Numbered from the stretch's first letter, positions 53,984 through 62,416 are shown. The stretch is 64,000 nt of DNA from Clostridiales bacterium (GCA_017509245.1 JAFWQC010000019.1:1-64000), one strand, 5' to 3'. Program-made: numbers and translations. The notes: a model not told the origin generated them from the sequence alone.

Positions 53984-54292
53984 GTATCTTAAAATCGGGA
54001 AAATCTTGATTTTAAGATACTTTGGAGCCTTCCCCGTATCTTAAAATGGCGAAAATTCTGAATTTAAGATATTTTCGCGCCTTGCTGGCCCCGCCCGATA
54101 TCATAAAATGCGAAAAAACAAGCAATTTGTTGCATTGAAGAGCCTCGCCTGTATCATAAAATCGCGAAAATTCGGCTTTTATGATATTTTCGAGCTCGCG
54201 CGTATCACAAAATGGCAAAAAACAAGCAATTTGTTGCATTGAAGCCCCCTTCCGGTATCACAAAACCTCGAAAATTAAGGATTTTATGACAC
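53984..54292. repeat. Palindromic repeat array, cluster 1 (six units)
   Basis: Units at 53984-54020 (GTATCTTAAAATC with GATTTTAAGATAC, 13 bp, perfect), 54036-54072, 54097-54140, 54151-54187 (TATCATAAAA with TTTTATGATA), 54202-54244 and 54255-54292. Loops are often CGCGAAAATTC-like. Stem sequences differ between units (TATCTTAAAA, TATCATAAAA, TATCACAAAA) and are mostly matched by their partner arm. Units 3 and 5 lack that partner arm and instead share a 28-bp tail (54113-54140, 54217-54244). The region 53867-54481 has no gene. Confidence 0.75.
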
Positions 54293-54364
54293 CGCCCCCT
54301 GATTTGCCCCCGCATCACCTCAAATACCCCCAATACCCCAAATACACAAAATATCCCCAATAAA

Positions 54365-54453
54365 CCAAACAAAATTAAGACGGTGCCGCAATAAATGCAT
54401 TGAACACCCAAAGTTTGTTCAACTTTTGGGGTTCGCCGCAATAAACGGCACCG
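54365..54453 (-). terminator. Large hairpin and T-rich tail after the anti-sigma gene
   Basis: On the minus strand CGGTGCCG (54453-54446) pairs with CGGCACCG (54388-54381); inside, an 11-bp bulged stem joins GAACCCCAAAAG to CTTTGGGTGTTC. The tail TCTTAATTTTGTTTGG follows. The direct repeat GCCGCAATAAA (54385-54395 and 54435-54445) lies within. A terminator, but larger than usual. Confidence 0.6.
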
Positions 54454-54481
54454 CCTTTACCATATAACCCAAAAACCGGTT

Positions 54482-55702
54482 TTATGCCGGAGTGAACTCT
54501 ATTCCGTATACAGTGATCTTTGCGATGTTGTCAATATCCACGAGGCGGTTGAACAACGCGGTATAGCCGTGGCCTTCGCTGTTTCCGCAGATATAAGCGC
54601 GGTTATCTATAGTGCCGTTGTACACAAGATACTCCGAACCGTCTTTGTAAGTGATAGTTACCCAACGGTTGCCATCGTAGCAGTCAGGTGCACCAAGCGC
54701 CTCAAGATCCGTTGTTAATACGCTGCTCGTCGGATTGAACGTCATGGAGATCGGTGAGACTACGATCTGATCACCTGAAGAATTTACGAATGATTTTGTA
54801 TCAAGCTCGGCTGCGACAGGAATCTTTAATTCTTTTTCATCCTTGACCAAAGTATCCCAGTCACTTCCGTCGGGAGCCAGGTTATCTCTGTTTTCCTCGA
54901 GGTACTTCTCAAGATCTCTTCTGGACATGATGGCCTGTTCGGCATACATTGTCAGCTGGTCTTCGAGAGACGGGCCGTAAGTACCGTCTTCTTCGATCAT
55001 ATAATCGATGCAGTAAACTTTGGTGTTTGTGGAACGCTCAATATCGACCCATGTCTTGCCGTGCGCTTCAAGGAAGCCGAATAGTGTGTCTGAATCCGGG
55101 TTGTCCGTGGCGCCCTTTGCCTCATTGTCTAAAGAACTGAAGCTGAGGCAGTCAACGCCGTTCGGATTTTCGATCGAGTAAGATACGATAACTGACATGC
55201 CGTCATGTACGACGGATTCGATCGTAAAAGTGTTGTCGCCGACCGTGAAGGAGACAGGCTCTGTCGTCATTCTGTTTCCTATGAGGCGCTCAGCCAGTTC
55301 AGGATCTGCTTCAACATATTCGACTGCCGGATAAGTTATTTCGTAATGGGTTTCGTAGGTTTCGCCGTCTCTTCCGGACTTGACCTCATTGACAAATATC
55401 ACGTGGCTTTCTATGTTTTCTTTACCTTCGTTGCCCCAGATCCTGTTAAATAATTCTCCGCCGGTTGCCGCGTTGACCGCGAATGGCGCTGCCACAACGA
55501 GAGCAGCTGCTGCCACTGCGATCTTAACCCCTAATTTGCTGACTTTTGCTTTATGTGATGCGTTATTCATTATCGTTTCCTTTCCCGCCAAGTATCTTGA
55601 GGAGAAAACGTGATCTTCGACTCCATCAGTGATGTGGTCGAATTCCTCAATACTTATATCTTTTATATGGCGGTCGAATTTATCGTTAGTATTTGTGTTC
55701 AT
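54482..55702 (-). CDS. DUF4179 anti-sigma-like membrane protein
   Basis: 406 aa from ATG 55702, seven bases after AGGGAG (an ATG at 55708 is too close). A cytoplasmic N-terminus of about 55 residues (DRHIKDISIEEFDHITDGV), one membrane span (LGVKIAVAAAALVVAAPFAV), and an exported region with DUF4179-type segments (TFTIESVVHDGMSVIVSYSI, KITVYGIEF). Such proteins sit next to an ECF sigma factor and hold it at the membrane until an external signal appears. The gene starts 15 nt after the sigma-factor stop, in one operon. Signal unknown. Confidence 0.85.
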   Translation of the reverse strand: MNTNTNDKFDRHIKDISIEEFDHITDGVEDHVFSSRYLAGKETIMNNASHKAKVSKLGVKIAVAAAALVVAAPFAVNAATGGELFNRIWGNEGKENIESHVIFVNEVKSGRDGETYETHYEITYPAVEYVEADPELAERLIGNRMTTEPVSFTVGDNTFTIESVVHDGMSVIVSYSIENPNGVDCLSFSSLDNEAKGATDNPDSDTLFGFLEAHGKTWVDIERSTNTKVYCIDYMIEEDGTYGPSLEDQLTMYAEQAIMSRRDLEKYLEENRDNLAPDGSDWDTLVKDEKELKIPVAAELDTKSFVNSSGDQIVVSPISMTFNPTSSVLTTDLEALGAPDCYDGNRWVTITYKDGSEYLVYNGTIDNRAYICGNSEGHGYTALFNRLVDIDNIAKITVYGIEFTPA

Positions 55703-55717
55703 AAGCATTCTCCCTTG

Positions 55718-56269
55718 TTAAGATTTCCCCTCTGCGAAATGGTTCCCGCTGCCTTCTCTGCCCATAGCCTCACGCATCATCTTCCTGGCCCTTTCATAGC
55801 GTTTCCTTACATTTGCCTCTGTGATGTTAAGAAGTCCTGCAGTCTCGGCAACCGTGTAATCTTTAACAACAAGGCAGTACACGACGTCACTGTATTTCTT
55901 GGGCAGGGAACTCATAAGCGGTGTGCAGTAAGTCTCCCGGTCCTCTGTTCTGTCTTCTTCAATGATCCTGTTGTCACATATTGATTCGAGGTCGTCGGAA
56001 AAGCTTAAGATCTTATTCTCGCTGTTTCTTTTGTTATAGATGTTGATCGAAGCATTTCTTATGACTGTTATGATGTATCTCTTGCAGTCATCCGAACCGG
56101 CATCCTTGAAGAACACCTTATGCCTTATGAGCTGCAGGAATGCATCCTGCACCGCATCTTCGGCGAGTGTTTCATCATGAAGTACCGACAGTGCCACACG
56201 GTACATTTTCTGCTCGTAAAGCTCATAGCATTTCTCAATGAATCTGATCTGTTGTGACGGCAGCGCCAT
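55718..56269 (-). CDS. ECF-family sigma-70 factor
   Basis: 183 aa from ATG 56269, eight bases after AAGGAG. Region 2 is at about 14-90 (VALSVLHDETLAEDAVQDAF, YIITVIRNASINIYNKR) and region 4 at about 115-170 (LPKKYSDVVYCLVVKDYTVA, ETAGLLNITEANVRKRYERA). No region 3, as in all ECF factors. It is paired with the DUF4179 gene, its presumed anti-sigma. It probably controls its own promoter. Confidence 0.92.
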   Translation of the reverse strand: MALPSQQIRFIEKCYELYEQKMYRVALSVLHDETLAEDAVQDAFLQLIRHKVFFKDAGSDDCKRYIITVIRNASINIYNKRNSENKILSFSDDLESICDNRIIEEDRTEDRETYCTPLMSSLPKKYSDVVYCLVVKDYTVAETAGLLNITEANVRKRYERARKMMREAMGREGSGNHFAEGKS

Positions 56270-56292
56270 TAACATGTCTCCTTGTTGTTCCT

Positions 56293-56362
56293 GTAAGGCC
56301 GTCGGGATCCCTTATCAGGCCTTACACCCTATATAACAAATCGAAAATGCGATCTGTGACAA
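56293..56362 (-). promoter_or_regulatory. Promoter and leader hairpin of the sigma/anti-sigma operon
   Basis: On the minus strand TTGTCA (56362-56357), 18 nt, TGTTAT (56338-56333). The leader has an 8-bp inverted repeat (GTAAGGCC, 56293-56300; GGCCTTAC, 56318-56325) around GGGATCCC. The -35/-10 pair looks housekeeping; an ECF-type AAC motif was not seen. Confidence 0.45.
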
Positions 56363-56414
56363 AATTTTTCTAAATGATTTATATACTACATCTTCGGTGT
56401 TTTTGGGGGAAAAT

Positions 56415-56607
56415 GTATCCCAAATTAGGTTTTTTATGGATTTGGGATGTTTTTCCCCGCGTTCATATCATAAAACGCGAACATTCAAGGCATTTATGAT
56501 ATTTTTTCCCGCGTTCGTATCATAAAACGCGAATATTCGAGGCATTCGCGATATTTTAGAACCCCGTTCGTATCATAAAAGTCCGATTTTTTAGGAATTT
56601 GTGATAC
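56415..56607. repeat. Palindromic repeat array, cluster 2 (four units)
   Basis: Units: ATCCCAAAT/ATTTGGGAT (56417-56448); ATATCATAAA/TTTATGATAT (56465-56502); 56518-56552, where the outer arms are mismatched but GCGAAT/ATTCGC pair instead; and GTATCATAAA/TTTGTGATAC (56570-56607, one wobble). Same family as cluster 1 on the other side of the sigma operon. The half-unit TTTATGATAT recurs at 56699-56708, overlapping the -10 box of the metY promoter. Confidence 0.75.
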
Positions 56608-56677
56608 CCCTCAAAACAGGCCTCATTCCCGCCCGTCTCATTTTCGGGCGCGCGAAAAAAAATTTTCCATAAACCTA

Positions 56678-56706
56678 TTGACATAGTGGGTAATAGCGTT
56701 TATGAT
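56678..56706 (+). promoter_or_regulatory. Sigma-A promoter of the metY-cysK operon
   Basis: TTGACA (56678-56683), 17 nt, TATGAT (56701-56706): the best promoter in the window. Transcription would begin near 56713, leaving a leader of 170 nt. Confidence 0.8.
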
Positions 56707-56742
56707 ATGCGAAAATTCTTATGAGAGAGGAGGACGGAAGTT

Positions 56743-56859
56743 ATGTACGACCGTAAGTTCTATTTCCAGTCATTAGTTCGCAGTAACTTCCGTTGTGGAC
56801 GAATGTGTTGTTCTTGTTCAAACAGCCGCTGTTCCGACAGCACAACTATAACTATTTGA
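56743..56859 (+). CDS. Cys-rich leader peptide upstream of metY-cysK
   Basis: A 38-codon frame in the metY leader, ATG 56743, nine bases after AGGAGG, stop TGA at 56857. The product includes RCGRMCCSCSNSRC: five Cys between residues 18 and 30 (18, 22, 23, 25, 30), far above chance. Such a peptide would stall or slow ribosomes when charged tRNA-Cys is scarce, as in cysteine attenuation in other bacteria. ACGGAAGTTA (56734-56743) and TAACTTCCGT (56784-56793) are a perfect 10-bp inverted repeat covering the start codon; GCTGT-TCCG-ACAGC is a second hairpin near the Cys codons. No T-rich terminator was found, so control may be on translation. Confidence 0.7.
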   Translation: MYDRKFYFQSLVRSNFRCGRMCCSCSNSRCSDSTTITI

Positions 56860-56882
56860 ATTAAGAAAGGAATAACACAATT

Positions 56883-58163
56883 ATGTCTAACTATAAATTT
56901 GAAACTCTCCAGCTCCACGTAGGCCAGGAACAACCCGATCCCGCATCCGATGCACGCGCAGTGCCGATCTACGCAACAACTTCATATGTTTTCCATAACT
57001 CAGCTCACGCAGAAGCACGCTTTGGTCTTGCTGATGCAGGCAACATCTACGGAAGACTTACAAACTCCACACAGGGCGTTTTCGAAGATCGTATCGCAGC
57101 ACTTGAAGGCGGCGTTGCAGGACTCGCAGTAGCATCCGGCGCAGCAGCAATCACTTATGTTATCGAAGCTCTCGCAGTAAAGGGCGAGCACATCGTAGCC
57201 CAGAAGACGATCTACGGTGGTTCAGAGAACCTTCTTGCTCACACACTCCCTCTTTATGGTATTGAAACAACATTCGTTAATATCCATGATCTGGACGAGG
57301 TAAAGGCTGCCATCAGACCTAACACAAAGGCTCTCTACATTGAGACACTGGGCAATCCTTCATCTGATATCCCGGATATCGCAGAGCTTGCAAAGATCGC
57401 TCACGCAGCAGGCATCCCGCTCGTCATCGATAACACATTCGGTACACCTTACCTTATCAGACCTATCGAATACGGCGCAGATATCGTAGTTCATTCAGCA
57501 ACAAAGTTCATCGGCGGCCACGGCACGACATTGGGCGGCGTTATCGTTGATTCAGGCAACTTCGACTGGGCAGCTTCCGGCAAGTATCCCTGGATCTCAG
57601 AACCCAACCCGAGCTATCACGGCGTTAAGTTTACAGAAGCTGCAGGCAAGGCTGCATTCGCCGTATACATCAGAGCAATCCTTCTGAGAGATACAGGTTC
57701 ATCTATCTCACCTTTCGCAGCATTCCTTCTCCTTCAGGGCACAGAGACACTCTCATTAAGAGTAGAGCGTCACATTGAGAACACAAATAAAGTGTTAGAA
57801 TATCTCAAGAACCACCCGAAGGTAGCAAAGGTAAATCACCCTGCTCTCGTTGATCACCCTGATCACGAAGTATACAAGAAGTACTTCCCGAACGGCGGCG
57901 GATCCATCTTCACATTCGACATCAAGGGCGGCAAGGAAGAAGCATTTAAGTTCATCGACAACCTGGAGATCTTCTCACTTCTCGCAAACGTTGCAGACGT
58001 TAAGAGCCTTGTTATTCACCCGGCAAGCACGACACACTCACAGCTTTCCGAGGAAGAGCTTAACAGCGTAGGCATCTACCAGAGCACGATCCGTCTGTCC
58101 ATCGGTACAGAGCACATTGATGACATCATTGCAGACCTCGAGAAGGGCTTTGCTGCAATCTGA
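56883..58163 (+). CDS. metY: O-acetylhomoserine sulfhydrylase (MetY)
   Basis: 426 aa, PLP-dependent Cys/Met metabolism family. It makes homocysteine from O-acetylhomoserine and sulfide (or cysteine from O-acetylserine in some members). The PLP lysine lies in VVHSATKFIGGHGTTLGG (about residue 208); the N-terminus FETLQLHVGQEQPDPASDAR and segment YGRLTNSTQGVFEDRIAAL are typical of MetY rather than MetB. The ATG follows AAGAAAGGA. cysK is 57 nt downstream, so the two form one sulfur-assimilation operon. Confidence 0.93.
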   Translation: MSNYKFETLQLHVGQEQPDPASDARAVPIYATTSYVFHNSAHAEARFGLADAGNIYGRLTNSTQGVFEDRIAALEGGVAGLAVASGAAAITYVIEALAVKGEHIVAQKTIYGGSENLLAHTLPLYGIETTFVNIHDLDEVKAAIRPNTKALYIETLGNPSSDIPDIAELAKIAHAAGIPLVIDNTFGTPYLIRPIEYGADIVVHSATKFIGGHGTTLGGVIVDSGNFDWAASGKYPWISEPNPSYHGVKFTEAAGKAAFAVYIRAILLRDTGSSISPFAAFLLLQGTETLSLRVERHIENTNKVLEYLKNHPKVAKVNHPALVDHPDHEVYKKYFPNGGGSIFTFDIKGGKEEAFKFIDNLEIFSLLANVADVKSLVIHPASTTHSQLSEEELNSVGIYQSTIRLSIGTEHIDDIIADLEKGFAAI

Positions 58164-58220
58164 TCTCATATTCAGCAACAAAAACAATAACCACTTAGCA
58201 GTCATACGGGAGGATTAATT

Positions 58221-59153
58221 ATGACTAAGATCTATACATCAGCAGACCAACTTATCGGCAAGACACCGCTTCTTGAACTTACACACCTCGAAAAGGCTTT
58301 GGGCCTTGAAGCAAAGCTCGTTGCAAAGCTTGAATACTTCAACCCCGCAGGAAGCGTTAAGGACAGAATCGCAAAGGCGATCATCGAAGACGCGGAAGCT
58401 TCCGGCAGACTTAAGGAAGGCAGCGTAATCATCGAGCCTACCAGCGGAAACACCGGTATCGGTCTTGCATCCGTAGCAGCTGCTAAGGGTTACCGCTTGA
58501 TCATCACAATGCCTGAGACCATGAGCGTCGAGAGAAGACAGCTTATCAAGGCTTACGGCGCAGAGCTGGTTCTCACAGAGGGCGCAAAGGGAATGAAGGG
58601 TGCGATCGCCAAGGCAGAGGAACTCCAGGCTGAGATCCCGGGCAGCATCATCGCAGGCCAGTTCATTAACCCCGCAAATCCGAAGGCTCATAAAGAGACT
58701 ACAGGTCCTGAAATCTGGGAAGACACAGACGGCGAAGTTGATATCTTCGTTGCAGGCGTAGGCACAGGCGGAACAGTTACAGGTGTCGGCGAATATCTTA
58801 AGGAGCAGAAGGCTTCCGTTAAGGTCGTAGCTGTTGAGCCTGCTGATTCTCCCGTTTTGAGTAAGGGCACTGCCGGCAGCCACAAGATCCAGGGTATCGG
58901 CGCAGGCTTCGTACCCGAGGTCCTCAACACAGGCATTTACGATGAGATCATCCCCGTTGCAAATGAAGATGCATTCGCAACAGGCAAGCTCTTAGGCAAG
59001 AGCGAAGGCGTACTCGTAGGTATCTCTTCCGGTGCAGCTCTCTGGGCAGCTATCGAGCTCGCAAAGCGTCCCGAGAACAAGGGCAAGACGATCGTCGCAT
59101 TGCTCCCTGACACAGGTGACAGATATCTCTCAACACCATTATTCCAGGATTAA
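58221..59153 (+). CDS. cysK: Cysteine synthase (O-acetylserine sulfhydrylase)
   Basis: 310 aa, PLP-dependent fold type II. PLP lysine in [15 protein letters not shown] (about residue 44), substrate loop [10 protein letters not shown], and phosphate-binding [13 protein letters not shown]. It makes cysteine from O-acetylserine and sulfide. The ATG follows GGGAGGA. The normal CysK length and no extra regulatory domain argue against cystathionine beta-synthase. Confidence 0.95.
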   Translation: MTKIYTSADQLIGKTPLLELTHLEKALGLEAKLVAKLEYFNPAGSVKDRIAKAIIEDAEASGRLKEGSVIIEPTSGNTGIGLASVAAAKGYRLIITMPETMSVERRQLIKAYGAELVLTEGAKGMKGAIAKAEELQAEIPGSIIAGQFINPANPKAHKETTGPEIWEDTDGEVDIFVAGVGTGGTVTGVGEYLKEQKASVKVVAVEPADSPVLSKGTAGSHKIQGIGAGFVPEVLNTGIYDEIIPVANEDAFATGKLLGKSEGVLVGISSGAALWAAIELAKRPENKGKTIVALLPDTGDRYLSTPLFQD

Positions 59154-59185
59154 TTTAAATAGAAATATGCCATAAAAAACCAAAG

Positions 59186-59213
59186 CGTCCGTCCCCTTAA
59201 GGGCGGACGTTTT
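59186..59213 (+). terminator. Rho-independent terminator after cysK
   Basis: CGTCCGTCC and GGGCGGACG (one wobble) around a CCTTAA-type loop, followed by TTTT. Confidence 0.85.
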
Positions 59214-59347
59214 GCATGGGATGATGACTGTTTTGCCGGAAGTCATATTTTCGCGCGCTCGAAAATAAAATTTCCACCACTTTAAAACAGAAATGCTCAA
59301 AATCGTTTGCTATAATGCAAGCATAAATCCACCCGGGAGGTGCTGCT

Positions 59348-60481
59348 ATGAGTATTGACGTGAGCAAGATGCCCAAGATCGGTTTTGGTCTTATGAGACT
59401 GCCTGAAACAGATGGTGTCATTGATCTTGATAAGGTATGCAGGATGGTCGACAGTTATCTCGATGCCGGGTTTAACTATTTTGATACTGCCTACGTATAT
59501 CACGGCGGCAACTCCGAGAAGACTGTTAAGGAAGCTATCGTGAAGCGCCATCCGAGAGAATCTTTTACCATTGCGACAAAGCTTCCCGCGTGGAGCATCC
59601 ATTCCTTTGAAGACAGGGATAAGATCTTCGAAGAGCAGATGGAAAGATGCGGAGTCGATTACTTTGATTTCTATCTCCTCCATAGCATTGAGGACGGCAA
59701 CAACTACGATACATATGTAAAGTACGACTGCTTCAACTGGGGTGTCCAGAAGAGGGCTGAGGGCAAGATAAAGCACTTCGGTTTCTCATTCCACGGCACA
59801 CCGGAGCTCCTCGTTGAGATCCTCGACAATCATCCCGAGATCGAGTTCGTACAGATCCAGCTCAACTATGCGGACTGGGACAATCCGCTCGTTCATTCCG
59901 GCGAGCTTTATAAGATCCTTTCAGAGAGGAACATTCCGATCATCGTCATGGAACCATGCAAGGGCGGCAAGCTCGCAAACCACGATGACGAGTGCACTGA
60001 GATCTTAAAGAGTGTGCGTCCTGATAAGTCCGTTGCTTCGTGGGCTTTCCGTTTTGTCGGAAGCCTTCCCGGAGTAACAACAATCCTGAGCGGCATGACC
60101 ACTCAGGCGCAGATGGAAGACAACATGAATACTTTCCAGAATTTCGAGCCGCTGTCTGATGAAGAGCGCGCGGCGATCGACAAGGTCACCGAAGTCATGT
60201 TCCGCGTCGAGCAGGTCGGCTGCACAGCCTGCAGATACTGCGTTGACGGGTGCCCCATGAGCATCAGTATCCCCGACATCATCAGTGCGATCAACACAAA
60301 GCGTAAGTTCCCGGGTGACATGAGACCGCAGTTTTTCTACAACGGTCTGGTCGCAAGAGACGGCAACGGCAAAGCTTCCGACTGCATTGAGTGCGGTCAG
60401 TGCGAAGGCGTCTGCCCCCAGCACCTGCCCATCATCACGATCCTCAAGGAAGGCGTGGAGAAATTCGAAGCGCAGGGGTGA
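59348..60481 (+). CDS. Aldo/keto reductase with C-terminal ferredoxin domain
   Basis: 377 aa. The first 285 residues form an AKR barrel (IGFGLMRLP, catalytic Asp-Tyr in NYFDTAYVYHGG, HFGFSFHG). From about 290 onward a four-Cys ferredoxin-like region follows, with CTACRYCVDGCP and CIECGQCEGVCPQHLP: two [4Fe-4S] sites. Such fusions are common in anaerobes and are thought to link NAD(P)H and ferredoxin; the substrate is unknown. ATG 59348 follows GGGAGG. Convergent with the hydrolase gene. Confidence 0.9.
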   Translation: MSIDVSKMPKIGFGLMRLPETDGVIDLDKVCRMVDSYLDAGFNYFDTAYVYHGGNSEKTVKEAIVKRHPRESFTIATKLPAWSIHSFEDRDKIFEEQMERCGVDYFDFYLLHSIEDGNNYDTYVKYDCFNWGVQKRAEGKIKHFGFSFHGTPELLVEILDNHPEIEFVQIQLNYADWDNPLVHSGELYKILSERNIPIIVMEPCKGGKLANHDDECTEILKSVRPDKSVASWAFRFVGSLPGVTTILSGMTTQAQMEDNMNTFQNFEPLSDEERAAIDKVTEVMFRVEQVGCTACRYCVDGCPMSISIPDIISAINTKRKFPGDMRPQFFYNGLVARDGNGKASDCIECGQCEGVCPQHLPIITILKEGVEKFEAQG

Positions 60482-60504
60482 TCAGATACATAAATTCATA
60501 GAAA

Positions 60505-60577
60505 AGGCCGGCAACACCAACGACGGCCTGGTTACGAAATGGTGACGAGATTGGCCGTTTTTCATCACCATTTTCGT
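60505..60577. terminator. Inverted repeats between convergent genes, possible bidirectional terminator
   Basis: AGGCCG/CGGCCT (60505-60529), then ACGAAATGGTGA (60534-60545) with TCACCATTTTCGT (60565-60577, one bulge). Both lie in the 97-nt gap between converging genes. T content after the second is moderate. Confidence 0.5.
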
Positions 60578-60578
60578 C

Positions 60579-62132
60579 TTATAAAGTCTTAAGAAACTCT
60601 TTTACCGCGCGCGAAAACTCGTGCGGCTTGTCAGTCTGCACCGCATGCCCCGCGCCGTCGATCAGGAGATGATCCGCGCCGATCTTATCGGCATATTCGG
60701 CCATGAGCACATAAGAGCAGGTCCAGTCGTTCGCGCCGGAGATAAAGTACACGGGCACTTTGTAGTCAGTCTGCGATGACAGGTCAATGATATTGCTCGT
60801 AAAGACGAGCTCGATGCCGACCTCCTGAACGACTTCCGGGAAAGCCATCTTAAAGTGCCATCTGACATCATCTGTTGCAAGATACGGCGAAGTGGCCGCA
60901 GCGAGATAAATATCTGACGAATCCTGCTCAGGATGGTATGTCCTGCAGTAAGACATGATCTGGTCGTGGTTGTAGACCGAAGGGTCTTCGAGATAATCCT
61001 TGTAGGCGAGCTCCATGTATGTCGTGTCGTCGCCTGCAGCTTTTGCCAGAGCGAGCGCGTCTTCATATTCGGTATCAAGTGACTTCTTCGCGTTTACGAA
61101 CTGCCCGACGCCTATGTAGGCGGCGACTTTCCGGGGGTGCTCATAAACATATCTTGCACCGAGTATCGTTCCGTAAGAATGTCCCATGATTATGATCTTA
61201 TCCTGACCGAACCTGTCGCAGAGATAGTCGACCATTTCCTCGACATCCATCAATGCCTGATCGAAGGAGATGGTGTCCTTGGCGATGTCCGGATTGGCAA
61301 AATACGTTCTTCCGCAGCCTCTCTGATCCCAGCACACGAAGGTGTAGTCGTCTAAAAGATCGTTAGCGTATGTATAGGAGAGGAACCCGTCGGGAGTCAT
61401 CGGTCCGCCGTGAAGGAATAAGATCACGGGATTTGTCTTATCCTTTCCGCGGATGGAGATGAACTGCTGCGTTCCGTGGATGTCTACATAAGTCTGCTCG
61501 TCAATTCCCGTGGAAGGGTTGATGAAGCATGACAGATAGTTGATGTTCCTTTTAGCGACAAGGAATACGGATATCCCGACGATAATGAACACGGGGATGG
61601 CAACCATTACCTGGATCACTGCAAGAACGATCTTTAAGGTTTTGCTCTTTTGGGAGGTAATGCCTGCCATCTTTTTATGCTGCATGTGGATGCCGATGTG
61701 GCCGATGCCCATTATGACGGAAGCAATGATAAGGAAGATGTTTGATGCGTAGATTCCGAGAAAGAAGAATGCGATGACGGGCATGGATGCGCCTGCCACG
61801 GGGAAGCCTGCGATAGACGAATACATGTCGGAGAGAGTTTTCGCGCTCCTGAAATATCTTATCCAGTAGATCTCATAGAGGACCATCGCGGCGAACGATA
61901 AGATGAGCCAGCCGAGCCACCAGGAGCCCGGGCGGATGTTGGTGTCCTTGAAGATCAGTGCGAGACATGTGAGAAGCACTTCGCCCGCGCGCTCAAAAGC
62001 AAGAAGGACCTTACTCTCTTTTTTCGCGTCCTCCTCATAACCCTTAGGCTGGTTTTTGGCCCAGATACCGTTGGGCACGAACAGCATTATGAGGTAGATG
62101 AGTCCGACGTATGAGAAACCGAAATGGATCAT
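60579..62132 (-). CDS. Alpha/beta hydrolase with N-terminal membrane domain
   Basis: 517 aa from ATG 62132 after AAGGGAG; frames further upstream lack a ribosome binding site. The first 200 residues form about six membrane spans (YVGLIYLIMLFVPNGIW; LGWLILSFAAMVLYEIYWI). Residues 230-517 are an alpha/beta hydrolase of the prolyl-iminopeptidase type: HGGPM oxyanion loop, nucleophile Ser in GHSYGT, DQRGCGRT, and His in DGAGHAVQTDKP. The catalytic part should lie outside or at the membrane. Substrate unknown; peptide or ester. Confidence 0.83.
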   Translation of the reverse strand: MIHFGFSYVGLIYLIMLFVPNGIWAKNQPKGYEEDAKKESKVLLAFERAGEVLLTCLALIFKDTNIRPGSWWLGWLILSFAAMVLYEIYWIRYFRSAKTLSDMYSSIAGFPVAGASMPVIAFFFLGIYASNIFLIIASVIMGIGHIGIHMQHKKMAGITSQKSKTLKIVLAVIQVMVAIPVFIIVGISVFLVAKRNINYLSCFINPSTGIDEQTYVDIHGTQQFISIRGKDKTNPVILFLHGGPMTPDGFLSYTYANDLLDDYTFVCWDQRGCGRTYFANPDIAKDTISFDQALMDVEEMVDYLCDRFGQDKIIIMGHSYGTILGARYVYEHPRKVAAYIGVGQFVNAKKSLDTEYEDALALAKAAGDDTTYMELAYKDYLEDPSVYNHDQIMSYCRTYHPEQDSSDIYLAAATSPYLATDDVRWHFKMAFPEVVQEVGIELVFTSNIIDLSSQTDYKVPVYFISGANDWTCSYVLMAEYADKIGADHLLIDGAGHAVQTDKPHEFSRAVKEFLKTL

Positions 62133-62289
62133 ATCTAAATCTCCCTTGATTATTCCGTTGCCTATTATAACAGTTTTTCGGAAGTGCCCGAAAAAATATA
62201 GCAAAACGGGCATTTTCGGGGTTAACAAACACACTTTAGCGTGATAGAATTTCGGACGGGGAGAATCTCCCCAATCCCATTTATAAAGT

Positions 62290-62416
62290 GAGGTGAATAC
62301 GGTGGACGCTGGTGACAGTTGCGACAAACGGGGGAAACGTGGCCGAAATATCCTTTGTTCCTTAAAGCGCCAGGCGATGACCGTATCGGACCTTAAGGAT
62401 TAAATGATGTATCGAC
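62290..62416 (+). promoter_or_regulatory. Candidate riboswitch aptamer in the mgtE leader
   Basis: P1 ATACGGT (62297-62303) pairs with ACCGTAT (62380-62386). P2 CGCTGGTG (62307-62314) pairs with CGCCAGGCG (62368-62376, one bulge, one wobble). Inside, ACAAA (62324-62328) pairs with TTTGT, and CGG with CCG. GAGGTG (62290-62295) is exactly complementary to CACCTC (62416-62421), the left arm of the terminator, so it can act as antiterminator. The usual M-box sequence was not recognised, so the ligand is unassigned; Mg2+ is likely given mgtE. Confidence 0.5.

Noticed and set aside
53984-54292. CRISPR array
   Set aside because: Units are palindromic and variable with irregular spacing, and there are no unique spacers of constant length or cas genes.
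54205-54441. Short open frames within the repeat cluster
   Set aside because: Composed of repeat sequence; no ribosome binding site or conserved-looking protein.
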